Source: Tomocerus qinae (Eukaryota; Arthropoda; Collembola; Entomobryomorpha; Tomoceridae). Taken from it: DNA of 64,000 bases. Below, one piece after another: positions 1-12,133 of this stretch (positions are counted from its first letter, which is position 1; each line of letters starts with the position of its first letter). The DNA is taken from positions 134,375,875 through 134,439,874 of the forward strand of contig CM034546.1 in assembly GCA_020055645.1 (NCBI GenBank). The letters are read 5' to 3'. The notes beneath the pieces were generated by a model. It ran no database searches. It worked only from the letters and a program-made list of their open reading frames with translations, and was not told the origin of the DNA. Both the position numbers and the translations under genes were made by a program.

Positions 1-1296
1 CGCCAGGTTTGGTAATTTAGCCTTTTCTTCACCTTTCGAAGAATACGGCACTTCTGTAACATTCATTTCATCGTAAGTATTTACAAAACTGCCACTATGC
101 TATGATTTATTGCTATAAATCCATTTATCTATAGTGCGACCCGTGTTAACCCCGAACCACCTTAGATACACAAAACCCTATAATGTATTTTCGTATTTAG
201 CATTTAAAATACAATTTAAAATCACTTAAAAATGATAGAAAAATTATTTTAATAAAAATTTCAATATTTTGATCTAAGCGAAGATATAATAATTTACGAT
301 ACGATTGTAATTTTTTAAAACCAGATTTTGTGGTAACTTACTGAAAATGTTATTTTTCAGGAGGTCTTCCAAATGGGATTTTAGTCTAGCCTCTTTTTCA
401 GCGTCCAGTCCCGTTGCATTTGATAAAGCTTTGATAGCCAGTTGAAATCTTTTGGTTGATTCTTTGATATTTCCTAGCATCAAGCAGCATCGGCCAGCTC
501 TCTCATGCAATTTGTAGCCCAATTCAGATGGGTAGTCCAGAGAAAATGCAATTTCTGCATCTTGCAATGCCAAAGTGTACTCCCCCAGATGAAAGAGACA
601 AGCACAACGATTCGCATACACGATTGCAGCATCTACAACAAATTTTGTTATGACAATACCAATTAACACTTGGCATGTTTTTGCTTCATGCCTACTTGTG
701 CGTACACATGCACAACATGTTATTAAAGTCTCGTTATCCGGACATGTTTTTAATTTGTAATGATGATGGTCCTAAGCAGTTTTAGACATTTACAGAATTT
801 AAATCAAAGAAAATTGTCACTCCGAAAGTTTAATCTTCTCAACCCTGACCTAAACCAAATCTCATGTCAATTTAATGATTATTGTCAAGTCCTTGAACCA
901 AAATTGGACAAAATATTAAAACGACGATTAAAAAACGAAATGCAGAAGCAATAAATTAAAATTAGTACCTTTAGGATCGTCATGGGGCATCCAGACGAGG
1001 CATTCTGAATAATATTTGAGGGCGGCTTCCGTATTTCCCTCTCGATAAACTTTGTTTCCCGAATTTTTTAGCACCATTGCCTTAGACTTGTCTTTATTCG
1101 TGCCATTAAACTTGAAATTATTATCAACGCACGTGGAGATTTCGTTTTTTCTTATATCTAGTAGCAATTTGACACGATCTCGATCCATTTTTTGCCTATC
1201 AAACTTCCGCCATTCTTCACCGGAGAGCTTAGAACGGAGTAATTGATGCAACTCTCTCACGACATTTTTCTTCCTCTCCACTTCGAATGCAAACAT
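1..1296 (-). CDS. SMYD4-like SET/MYND protein, N-terminal TPR part (3' end outside window)
   Basis: The minus strand codes in three phase-consistent exons: 1296-969, 632-342 and 53 to the window edge, joined by GT-AG introns (donors GTACTA and GTAAGT). Exon 1 starts with MFAFEVERKK and ends in a TPR helix pair (KNSGNKVYREGNTEAALKYY, about residues 76-95). Exon 2 continues with AAIVYANRCACLFHLGEY and DYPSELGYKLHERAGRC, the pattern of the N-terminal TPR repeats of SMYD4. The last visible piece ends KGEEKAKLPNLA. SMYD4-type proteins carry a SET domain split by a MYND zinc finger further on, and they are predicted lysine methyltransferases; neither catalytic part is inside the window. The family call rests on the TPR region alone, so another TPR co-chaperone remains possible. 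Confidence 0.75.
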
Positions 1297-3386
1297 TGTT
1301 GATTATATTTTAGAATAAATTATTTATACGTTCACAGTAAATAACTTCCAATATAATTCTGATAATAATTATTAATTACACTCCCACTTTAATTGAAATA
1401 ATAATATAATTTGTAGCAGTAGAATTAATTAGAAAATATTTATTTATGGTGAAAAAGTTTAAATAGCGTTAGAGATTGGAGTAATTGTTCATTTGTTCCG
1501 AGCATTTGAACATTGATGAACAAATATTCGATTTGAAATGAGGAAATGCGTTCTGCACAGACGGAGATTATGCAATTGCCGAGGGAGAGGAATACCAAGA
1601 TAGATTGAGAATGTAGTTGAGACTCTCGACAATATAATGTCATGAGAATTAATGACGGAACAAATGTACATACTATTAGAAATCTTATTTTTAGATCGGC
1701 TCAGCGAGAACAGCGTTAGTCTTGTGCTTCATAGCGAGCGAGTGTCGGAATTGCATACAGCTGTGAAGTTTGTTCAATAAGATTTTACAGTGTGGGTGGA
1801 CTTTGGACTATGTAACATCCAACATTATATAACTATACGAATCAGTCTTCTGCCAAGATTATAATTATACTCTCACTAGTAAACACTTGGATTTTAACAA
1901 AAAATTAACAAACTTGCACAAAACTTTTCTCTGTCTCATTACATCCTGAATGACTGGAAACATTTCATAAAAAATTCTTGGAAAATCTCAAATTATAATA
2001 CAAATCTTTCATTATTTTGCTTTCTGGGAATATAAACATTTTACTTGCAGGTGTTGTTTACAACTTTATTTACCTTGCATCTTCTTGAAAATGATATTTA
2101 TATTCAGAAACTACGATTCTGGTTTCCACGTTGTAATAAGATCCAAATAACGCTTTATGCACTTAATTTGGATACAAACCAAGAAATATAGTTAAATGCA
2201 TTTTTTCTAGATTATTCACATTTATTTTGTTATATGAAATACCTAATATTATACAAATGCTTTTATTTATTTTTACCCAATGCAGAAATTACAGAGTACA
2301 TAAAGTACATAGTACATTGCTTTGTAAATCGATGCTCAAAAGTTCCCAAAGGTTAAAGCGTGCAACTCTAAAAAATAATCCCTTAAACTTAACAATTCTC
2401 TTGGTGCAATAGGAAATGTTTTGACGATTAGCTCTTTTCGAGGAAAATATTTTTCTTAAATTTAGTGGGCTTATGCGAGACCCACTAACCTGACTGTAGT
2501 CATTATTTCTGTGAGTAATCATTTAATATTTGAATAGAAATTTCTATTCACTGCTGTTGTATCACATATCTACCAAAATAAATTAATAAGCTCGTCGACA
2601 TAACTTAGGTAAGTACTATTAGTATAAAAGATAATCGGTGTTGATGGAAAGTTGATAGGTTGGTAATAGGAAGGTGACTGGAAGGTGATAGGTAAGGTAG
2701 GTAGATAAAGAAGTAGATAATAACATGCCCTACTAGAAAACCTTGAAACCCTGTTTAGATTTTATGAAAAGCAAACCTCAAGCTATTTTTGATTTATCGG
2801 TGAAATTATCAAAAAACTAGAATTCCTAAATTGATTTCATTGCTTATAATTAATTGGCATTTACTACTGAAATAATAGGGCAGGACTAGTTTTAGCAATA
2901 AAATAACTGTTGGCAGTAGAGTAAAGGTGTATTGATTAAACCTTTCAATCTGGATTTGGATATAATTTCAAATGCCTGACATTATTTTTGCGTTACTCGG
3001 CCTGCAAATTGTCCATACATTACTATAAATGTCGGAAGCTTTGTAAATTGCATATTATTTAAATTGTAAGGCTGTAATTTCGAAAATACAAAATACGGGT
3101 TTAAGCGAAGAATTTTCAGTATTAGTGTAACGTTTCATAGAATGTCCTGTTTGCCTAAGATTTCAGATAAGAGTAAGCAACGTTATGTACTTTTACACAT
3201 TTATATTTTGGACTGTTGGGTAATGTTGGGCGTCAGTTTAATACAAGGACTCTGACTGAAGTTATACTCTTTGTTGAAATTGAACTCTTCAACTTAATTA
3301 TACTCTTCAAATACCTTAAAAGTTTTCAAAAACTTGCTAGTTAGTAAAAATTTCCACTTTTGTAATAAAATCAAGAAGATATAAAA
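1297..3386. other. Intergenic, no gene seen
   Basis: AT-rich sequence between the divergently transcribed SMYD4-like gene and the receptor-like gene. Short open frames here have no splice context or family resemblance. A purine-rich stretch around 2640-2700 repeats GGAAGGTGA/GATAGGTA-like words. It must contain the promoters of both neighbours, but I see no clear core element. Confidence 0.6.
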
Positions 3387-5073
3387 ATGATTCATCCAGA
3401 AATTGAACACACAGTGGCCAGAGTTTTACTAATTGGTTTTTGCGTAGGGCTAATTCCATTTCGGTGGGATACCAGAAGTCATTTACTTGTGATTTCTCAT
3501 CATCCCATTACATATCTGAAATGGTTCGGCATGGTGTCTGCATGGTGGGGTTGCTTCATCATAATGCTCTCTCGAATAATTTATGCCCAATTGAAGGAAG
3601 AAGTATTGTCACATTTTGCTTTGTGTCTCGGTGCAACTGCTGGAGCTGGAGGCGTTTCTCTCGTGCTTCTGTTGGCAGTACTCAAGGCTGACGACATTGT
3701 CACTTTAGGAAATCTGTCACTGATCTATCAAAAAAGATTTCCTGGTCAGTTAAAAATCATCTACTTCAAAATTAAATTAATTGCATTGTTATTGTTGAGA
3801 CAGTTAAATGGAATTTTATTTTTTCAGAATTCCAAAAGGTTCCTTGGCATCTGTCGCTGTTCATGAAAATTGCACTGCCTGTGATTTTTGTTATGCCACT
3901 CTTCGTATGCCTAACCTTGGCCATTCGAAATTCTTTGTCAAAATTTCCAGTATCTCCGCTCAACATTTTCATCCCGAAACACAATCAGTACTTTTTGATC
4001 TTCCACCTTCCAGCATTGGTTTATCTTTATTTTGTCTGTGTTGGATTCATATCTCTTGCAGTCATGTTCATAATTCTTGTGGAGTATTTACTTCTATGTC
4101 ACCTTAAAGCCCTCAGATTATGCAGGTAATGTTTAAATAACATATTTTATTAAGAATCAAGGTGAACTTCAAAAAGAGAATTACAATTATCTAGCATATA
4201 ACTCCTAGATAAATCGAATAGGTAGCTCGCAGGGAAAAAAGGTACTCCTTTTTTACAAAAACGGTAAAAAGCACTACTTTTTCTAAAACAGCATTCCTTT
4301 GTACCTTTTTTACATGTAAAGTGGGAGTAAATGGGGCACGCATCTACATCAAAAAAGGTAAAAAGGACTGCTTTTTAAAAATCTTACTCCTACCTTTTTT
4401 TATAAAAAGGGAAAAAAGGTAAAATGCAAAAAAGGTCCTTTTTTGTTCCCTGGTAGTTCAGTTTCCCCAAATTAAACCAAGAATTGAAAATGCTCATAAA
4501 CCGTGTAAATAATTAAAATTTAACTGATTAAATTCAAACTCGTGTAGGCTAATGATTCGCTAAATTTCCTTGAATGTTGTTTATAGGTTCAACCCAAAGG
4601 GAAGCTACGCTTATTTGTCTCCATCGATGGATAAATTGATCAATATTGTTCGCAGCCACCAAATCCTGTTTTCCATAGTCAACTCTTGCTTCAGATATTT
4701 TCTGATGCCGGGACAGTCCATTATTCTCAGAACAGCGATTCTTTGCAACATCATCGTGATCAAAATACAGTCAAAGATGGGAGTGGCTATCCCCGTAGGA
4801 GTTGCCATTGTTAATATTTGGCTAATAGTGGCTTGGTCTTTCGTCCTGCATTCTGCTGCCAAGGTCTATCACCTGAATAGGGGATGCAAATTTTCCTGGA
4901 AACGTATGGTGACCGAAGATTCTCATTTTAGATTGTACATGAAAATGTTTTGCAGGTCGTGGAATCCTCAGGGCGTTTATGTAGGGGATTATTATATTAT
5001 TAAAAAACGAACAGTCGGACGATTTATTCTGAACGTTTCAAAGGGAACTGCCAAATTCATGATGGCATATTAA
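3387..5073 (+). CDS. Gustatory-receptor-like seven-helix membrane protein
   Basis: Three exons, 3387-3744, 3828-4125 and 4587-5073, keep one frame and give about 380 residues, a normal length for arthropod gustatory/odorant receptors. The N-terminus has the short hydrophilic start followed by a GFCVGLIPFRWD motif, then alternating hydrophobic helices (for example SAWWGCFIIMLS, IALPVIFVMPLFVCLTL, VGVAIVNIWLIVAWSFVL). The C-terminal part, SWNPQGVYVGDYYIIKKRTV followed by a last helix, has the form of the conserved 'LR..I..G.....' end of such receptors. It would act as a ligand-gated cation channel in chemosensory neurons by family knowledge. Intron 2 carries a hAT-type MITE (4230-4452). The second gene of the same kind lies at 55.8 kb. 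Family sequences are very divergent, so a search is needed to separate Gr from Or-like. Confidence 0.65.
4230..4452. mobile_element. hAT-type MITE, copy A (in receptor intron)
   Basis: Inverted-repeat element with ends CAGGGAAAAAAGG and CCTTTTTTGTTCCCTG. Flanking 8-mers are GTAGCTCG and GTAGTTCA (6 of 8 match), as expected for an old 8-bp target duplication. Member of a seven-copy family in this window. Confidence 0.8.
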
Positions 5074-6202
5074 ACGATAATCATTCTAAATCGTTGAGCA
5101 ATTTGACATTGTATGTAATTTGGCTATGTGCAATGGTAACCAAATTATAACTACAATTTACAATTTCACTCTCTTTAAATTAACACTGCTGCAAATACAG
5201 CAAAGGGGAAGCCGTGTTAAACCTACCCCAGTGAGCTAAAACAACACTTGGCGACAATAACTTAACAAACGCTAACATTATTCACTAATTGACTGATTCT
5301 TAAGCTTCTAATCACAACAGTACTGAATACTTAATATTAAATTATTGAGTCATTATAATATTAGCAGAAAAAATTCAAACATTTTTTAACCAATTGCCAA
5401 TGACTATAAATATTTTTCTAAAGTATGCTGATTATTGCTATAGCTATCACCGATTTTTTACTCGAATACTGATTTCAAATGGCATTTATTTTAATGTATG
5501 TAGTTTATTCAATAATTTGGAGTTTGCCAGCCTCGTTATTTTAGCTGACCCTGTTATTTTCGTTTGAGTTAACCTGATTCCCATTTTTCAGGTAAGTATA
5601 TTTTCTTTGTATAGGTCTGTCTGAAAATCCCTGTGTATGATAACTAATGAACGCTTTGAACTAAACTGTGCACTGTGGTGGTGACCAAATAACTTTGAAT
5701 AATAAGATTGAAGAATAATAAAACCGATAAGAAAATATAATAGACGAATTCGCCCCTTTGTTCGTGCTCACTGAAGCGCGAACTCGTCTATTATATTTTC
5801 TTATCAGTTTTATTATTCTTCAATCTTATTGTCCAAACTTATAATTTGGTCACCATAGAAAACGCAGAAATTAATATTTACAATTTAAACACTTTCTAAC
5901 TATTACTAATTCCAAATTACATTGTTTTTAGTAAGCAAATAAAAATTGCACAAAATAATTTTTGGCTACATGAAAACAAAGTTTGTAGTACACATATGCA
6001 CTTGCATGTTGCAGCTCAATAACTCAATTCTTATGCCATTTAGAAAACCAATCAGTAAGGGTGGCTAACATTTGGAATCAGATTTTTATTACGTAAGACT
6101 TAAGCAATGGGGGTTAAATTAGCCAGCCACATAGAGTTGACAAAAATAACATGCGTTTAGAATTGAGTATGTATACTGGATTTTTCATTATCACTTATCC
6201 AC
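5074..6202. other. Intergenic with one foldback repeat
   Basis: No coding sequence that I can support. AT-rich; the only clear structure is the foldback element at 5679-5854. Confidence 0.55.
5679..5854. repeat. Foldback (long inverted repeat) element
   Basis: The left arm (TGGTGACCAAAT at 5679-5690, then 5700-5753) is almost perfectly complementary to the right arm (5776-5830, ending ATTTGGTCACCA at 5843-5854). The loop is only about 20 bases, centred near 5765. The near-perfect arms suggest a recent MITE-like insertion or a transcribable hairpin. Confidence 0.8.
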
Positions 6203-6626
6203 TTACACCTTAGTTAGAGTAGCATTTTCCAATCTAGTAATCGGTTGTTCCATCCAAATTGGTACAAGCTGTGTTTTCAATGCAAATCCAACAACAATTA
6301 TTGCGAGTATTCCAAAGAAGATCAACGTTTGCGCTACAATCGGAACAAAAAACAAAATTTAATATTATTATTCGTATATGGTAATAAACACATAATTCAC
6401 CAGTTTTTAAAAATTAAAAAATCCGAAATAATTGCTAATCTACATCACTATTGTAAAACTGACCTCTATAGCTTGGGGAGGAACATGTTTCATTTGATGT
6501 GTTCAAATTTTCTAAAGATGATAGATTGCTGGCTAAGGAAGTCAGTTCTTCGTCAGCATAATAATAAAACCTGTCTTGATTATGAACCGAAAGGTTCTTC
6601 TTTGCACATATCATACCACTGCTCAT
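6203..6626 (-). CDS. Possible small single-pass membrane protein
   Basis: Two exons on the minus strand, 6626-6464 and 6333-6203, join in frame (donor GAG|GTCAGT, acceptor TTGTAG) to give about 97 residues. The N-terminal half is polar (ADEELTSLASNLSSLENLN); exon 2 starts with a membrane helix (TLIFFGILAIIVVGFAL), followed by VPIWMEQPITRLENATL and a stop directly after a possible further donor (AAG|GTGTAAG), so more exons could follow. I do not recognise the family. The layout (short cytosolic head, one helix, then an outside part) resembles the next minus-strand gene at 8.0-8.7 kb. Tentative. Confidence 0.35.
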
Positions 6627-8052
6627 ATCTTACCTTACAATTATACGGCTTAGTGAGATATGTAACATCAAAATTAGGGAAGGAAATAAAATAAGATCAA
6701 ACTCCTAAATGCAAAGTAAGTAATATCACATGAACGTGGTAATTGGTAAACATGATGTGATACGTAAATACTAGAAAAAACAAAAACTAATAAGAGTAAT
6801 GATACATGTGAAGGATAATATAATATTGTGTAGTTTCTTCTTTTAAAATCAATACATGGAAATGTATTGCTTCTCTCACAAAAACGAACACAATAGTTCT
6901 CTAAAATAAAAAAAAACAATGCGAGTTTAAAATTAATATTTGTAACATTTGGTCAATTCATATATTATTTGGTAAAAAAAATGCAGTAAGGTACCTTAGC
7001 AATTCCCAAGATGAGTAATTTAATATCCTTTGATAGTTTTTAAACACAAACTGGTACTCCAGAATTTTTAGTTTGGAATCATTTTAATATGTTGATCAAA
7101 ACCTTAAAGTCAATTTTAAATGCTAAATGAAACAAAAAGTATAGTTAATAGAAATCTATTCGGTAGTCAGAGTAACTACTTCATTGAATGATGTTATGCT
7201 AATTACTGTTAGCAGTTGGAAATATATAAGTATGTCATGATTCATAATGCAGAAAGGATTTTTAAAAGGTCTTAAATATCGGTCAGCTAATTTCTGTTTA
7301 TCGTATATTTATTTTCATGAAAAGATAGGAAGGGATTTTAATCAATCACTCGCTATGTCATTTGCCATGAGGTGAATAGAAGATAATCAATTCGAGAGTC
7401 AGGAAGAGTTACACTTATTATTATAACGTTGTACAATGAACAATAGATATAACATTTTATCAATATCTCTCCCAGCGACTGCATTAAACATACCTGCCTA
7501 GTTATATGTCTTAAAGTACTAAAATAAATGTAAGAAAACTATTTTAATATATTTAATTTTGTGAAACGTGCTGTGAGCAACTTTAGTAATTAATTTGGAT
7601 TACTTTTATGTAATATCCTAGAAATAAGGTCTAATGATTATAATTAGTTAATAAGTTAATTTTACGTACACTATTAATAACAATATGACAAGTTGCAAAA
7701 TGTATCGGGACTTTGTTCGATTAAATACATACATGCATAATAAAATAAATGTTTCAAAGGAAATTATTTTTCGATGGTTACAGTCAATTTAGTATATATA
7801 ATAAATAAAATAGTATAAAATAATTTAATAGAAAATTGTACCTTTATAATTATAGAGGCTAATTATATGAAATTCTGGGTTTCAATTCATAAAAAGAGAA
7901 ATATTATGCTGTAGAAGCTTATTAGTAGACTTTTATTAGCTAAGCCCCTTTATGTTCCCCATATTGACCATATTTTTAATTATTAACAAACAAAAATTGA
8001 ATTTTATTTCAAAGATTTAAGTATATCTGTAACAAAATGTAAACTATGCTTT
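6627..8052. other. Intergenic, nothing recognised
   Basis: AT-rich spacer between two small minus-strand membrane-protein genes. No convincing coding frame, RNA gene or repeat seen. Confidence 0.5.
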
Positions 8053-8666
8053 TCACTTATCGCAATCGCACGTATTTAGATCTTCTGGGTCGCATTTTTC
8101 AAGGTCTTGGTACACATCAGCTCGTAATTGCTTGACTAAAAGACGGAAGATGTCATCCGTAAAATTTCCTTTTAATTGAAATGATCGAAAATATTCTGCA
8201 CACGGAATTTTGTAATTGGCAAAATCTCCATTCTTTCGTGATATAAGTGTTAATTTAGAATTTTTCCCCATGCGACAGCCTGGCATGTTTTGAACGCCTC
8301 CTACCAAGTCGAAGCAGAATGTTGTATCTTCATAAGTGGGGTCACGATCAGTAGTTATTTTTAAATTTCTATTTGTATCATGTTGAACAATCCCAAGATT
8401 CTGGAGCTGTAGCGGTGGACGTGCCCAAAAATATAAAATCCCAATGCCAATGATCATTGATACAAATGCAAGTAGACAGATGACGAAAATCCCTGTTTAA
8501 TTATAAAAGTTTCATTACTAAGAATTAATGTGTATATGATTATAACATCAAAGTCAAGATGCTTACCCATAGTATAATATTTGTACTGTCTATTGTAATA
8601 ATGAAAATGATTGCTAAATCCAGTTCCTTGTCCTCCTACATCAACTTGTCCAATGCTCCAATTCAT
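8053..8666 (-). CDS. Small type II membrane protein, unknown function
   Basis: Exons 8666-8567 and 8492-8053 join in frame (donor ATGG|GTAAGC, acceptor AAACAG) to give about 179 residues. There is a 33-residue polar N-terminus (NWSIGQVDVGGQGTGF...), one hydrophobic helix (IFVICLLAFVSMIIGIGILY) and an external part of about 120 residues with five cysteines in FCFDLVGG, PGCRMG, IPCAEYF, KCDPED and CDCDK. No signal peptide, so type II topology is likely. The start at 8666 is the first Met of the exon; an upstream AG (TAATAAAG) would allow an earlier exon. I do not recognise the family. Confidence 0.5.
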
Positions 8667-10748
8667 ATTGCTGGATTCTTCCTTTATTAGTAACCACCAA
8701 AATATCATTTATTTGCTTATTCCACAATAATGTAAAAGTAGTAGGTAAAGAATTTGCTTACTTAGATAAAATTTTCTCATCCAAAATCGTCTGCCTTGTC
8801 AGTCAGCATTAAGGACTTCGTTGAGATGAGTGTATCAACAATTCACCTTCCATCTGAAACCAGATAAAAAATCTTATTGCCATTTGGTTTCTTAAATCTT
8901 AAACCAATCTTGTAATGTTCATGCCTAACGAAAATGGTTTCAAGAAAAGACATGATAACTTCATTGATTTTTTCAAAAATGTTTTAAGCGTCGAGTGTGT
9001 GCCCATATTTGCACATCGCACTAATAGATATAGAAAGAGGATTTAGATAACGCATAACAAAATAACAGGATAAGTAACTGGATAATGTAAACAGGCAAAA
9101 AGCTTCCATTCTCCACACTTTTTACACACGTTTCCCGGTCTTGGCCTTTCGTACAACAAACGCTTCCATATAAATTAATACATTGTTGAGATTGGGAAAT
9201 GTTTCTTCTAGTAGGGTGTGTTAGTGTGTTTCTAATTCTATGATCGCACTATCGTGCAGTCTAACACATAGATTTGGATAGATTGGACATCTCCATTCAT
9301 TTAATGTATTGCATTTTTATGACCTGCGAAGGGCAGACTTAAGAGTGAATTGGGTAAAAGGCGGGGCAATTTAAAAGCTCAATTGATTTGTTTGACAACA
9401 TTGAGAATATTGAGATTGTCATATTGTATTAGGCAAGCGGCATTTTTTGTATTTGCCTCAGTTTACCCAAATTCCAAATGTAAACAAAAGTTCAATCATG
9501 TGACCGTATGTCGCATCTAGATCTACAGTACTAGTTATATAATCTAAGGTCTAACACGAAACAACTAAAAACACAAGTTGTCACATTATTATCGTGCAAT
9601 CAGATTTTATACAATCCAACTAACCAAATCTCAAAGTACTAATTCACCAAGTCTATTGGAATTAGATAAGTACAATGTGATGGATGATGGGGTCACAGTA
9701 TTATCGGCTGAAACTTCACAATTATCCAAATCTAACCGTTTTTATTGGACAGTTATTCAAGTAAGTGAAATCGCTTATTCATAATTCCCACCAGAACTCG
9801 TCCATTGAAATGGAAGTAAATACGTTAGCAGGTTATCATCCCAAACATTATGTAAACAAGCACATTTAGATAGATTATAAATTCACATCGTATCACTCTA
9901 TAATATAAACGTCATTGTAATGTTTGTATGTTGTATGTTTGTGAGTACGGATGTTATGAAATTATGAATGTTATTTCTCGGCCACCGTACCGTTATTTCA
10001 AAATGTATTAGCAACACAATTTGGTTTATTTGCTGAAGATGCTAAATTCGATCCAGATAGAACTTGGTTTTATGCATACACGCTTGCGCGGTGATAAAAT
10101 TATGAAAGTCACTGTTGTGAGACGTGGTAGTTGATACTCTTTCTTTCAATTTAATACACCATGCCGTGACCTTATTTTATACGCAGGAAAGTTTAAAAAT
10201 TGGCTATTCATAATAAAACTATATTTTTTCAATTCGCAAATGGTTTTAAGTTAATAGGAGGTTAAAAATGTTTTACGTCTTAAATAGAAAATATTCAGAG
10301 CAGGATGAAGTGGTAAACTATTTTTTATTTCAAACGTGTACGTTTTGAATCTGCCACTTGTGTTAAAGAAATTTATTATCATAAAATTATGACTTCTAAT
10401 ATGACGTCACAAATGGTGATGATGATAGGATTAGGAAGAGTATAAGTAGCCCTTAAAAAATTTAGGTGGGTGAATATTTATGAATCTTTACTCTACATAA
10501 ACATAAACTGGGGCATGCGCATGGGATTCTTTCACTATTCTTGAATAAATGTTTGTATCTATGTCCGTAATATTTTGTAACTAATGAGCAAGGGTAATAT
10601 TTTGTAATTAATGAGCAAAGCCTAGACTACTGAGTCCAATCAACGGTCTATGAAATTCGGGCCAATGCGCAGTCGCTAGAAATTTACTGATTGCAACATT
10701 TTCTAGCACACTTTGTGTGCTAGGATTCAACTAGTATAGAATATTTCT
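8667..10748. other. Intergenic with coding-like scraps
   Basis: Mostly featureless AT-rich DNA. Around 9671-9759 a frame beginning MDDGVTVLSAET ends at a good donor (CAA|GTAAGT), and around 9980-10093 another frame contains FGLFAEDAKFDPDRTWFYAY before a stop. The two do not join in phase, so I do not call a gene; they may be exons or remnants of an unrecognised gene. Confidence 0.35.
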
Positions 10749-10752
10749 TTAA

Positions 10753-11403
10753 GGGCCCAGTACCTTTAAATTTAGAAATCTCTGATGACTATCAAAATAC
10801 ATGTAAAAATTGTTTTACAACTCTTGGAATTCTGTATAAATTTCTTACTCGATTTTCTTGTGTGGTACATTTTTGGAATCCTGAATATATTGTCAACCAC
10901 CCCATTGTACAAAATATACTGAAATATTGTCGACGCAACTCGCAGTTATACGAAAATGTCATTTTTTGTGCGAGTTTGTCGACGCAACTCGCATTTATAC
11001 GAAAAGGTCGTTTTTTTGCAAGTTTGTCGAAGCAAATCGCTTTTATAATTTTTAAGACTGCTGATTTAAAAATAATTTTAATTGTTTAATTTTTGAGTGT
11101 TTTGTGTTTTATTTATTTGTGTGCTACATTACAATGTTTAATTCATGCTCTTCAACCATTTCCTAGTCCTTAGTCATTACTCAATACATTGCGCCATTAT
11201 GTCCGCTAGTCCACTTGATTAGACACAGTGTGCACTCTTTCACTAGGTACGCATATACTTCGGTGAGCCGAGTCGAGCGAGAGCTTTCATTGTGTTGTTA
11301 TCTTTTAATCCTATTGTTCTCGAGGTCTATTCAGAAAACTAAAATGAATATCCTAATATTTTGGTAGTCATCAGAGATTTCCAAATTTAAAGGTACTGGG
11401 CTC
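10753..11403. mobile_element. TTAA-flanked (piggyBac-type) non-autonomous element
   Basis: Ends GGGCCCAGTACC and GGTACTGGGCTC form inverted repeats of about 39 bases, flanked on both sides by TTAA (10749-10752, 11404-11407), the target site of piggyBac transposons. The interior holds about three units of a roughly 50-bp direct repeat containing GTCGACGCAACTCGC (10930-11045). No transposase is visible. A related left end occurs at 14893. Confidence 0.7.
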
Positions 11404-12133
11404 TTAATGTGATTCCATTTTCGTTGGTCATAGACATGGATATCATGGTAGTTGACATTTTCCTTGCATTGACACTATACAACGGTAGTATATGTAATTA
11501 GTTATTCCAAATCAAAAAAAACAAAATTTTCTAAAACTTCAGCTTATTACGACCAAGGGCCAATATTTTTGTGTTGGAATTTTATTGTGACTATCGGTAC
11601 TTACTCTGGTCACCCATTATGGTCACATTTTTGACTTGGGGTATAATGTTACGTCTACGTTAATCTGACTCATCATTGTGCATAATGCCCACCTTTAAAT
11701 GTAAGCATCCCATCCATTATACCCAACATTCCCATCCAGGTGTATGAATTGGCTGAAAGGGATGTGTTAGTGATGGCTGTAATGGTACTTTATTTGAAAA
11801 CTGGGGATGGGCTATATTAGATGGATTACTTTATTTGAATTGGTGGTGGGCTGGATAAGATGTTGATCTTTTCTTGGGTGTTTGGTGATGATGGGATGGA
11901 TGGGGTTGGATGTTCCATCTTTTGCATTGAATGGGATGTTTACCTACAACTTACGTCTATGCTGCCAAGTGTTATTCTGTTTTATCCGACCAAGCAAATA
12001 AACTGCTTCCCCTCACGCACCAGGTGGGTGACGGAAATAAGTTTCTGAAATACATTCTATCCATCTTAAAATATTGCCCCGGAATACACACTAGCTTTAT
12101 TTATAACAGGGCCTGGGCCCTGTGACCGGCTAG
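11404..12133. repeat. Repeat-derived stretch ending in a Helitron-like 3' terminus
   Basis: 11515-11690 resembles the left part of the 15.9 kb inverted-repeat element (shared GGTCACATTTTT...CTTGGGGTATAA). From about 12045 the sequence matches 17268-17345 and ends in hairpin ACAGGGCCTGGGCCCTGT (12106-12123), then GACCGG and CTAG (12130-12133) followed by T, the form of a Helitron 3' end. Confidence 0.55.

Noticed and set aside
6245..6694. Plus-strand open frame of 149 residues
   Set aside because: It is Lys/Asn-rich without domain character and overlaps two minus-strand exons that splice in phase and encode a membrane helix.
9671..10093. A two-exon gene from coding-like scraps
   Set aside because: The donor at 9759 and the only nearby acceptor at about 10010 do not keep the frame that looks coding in the second piece.
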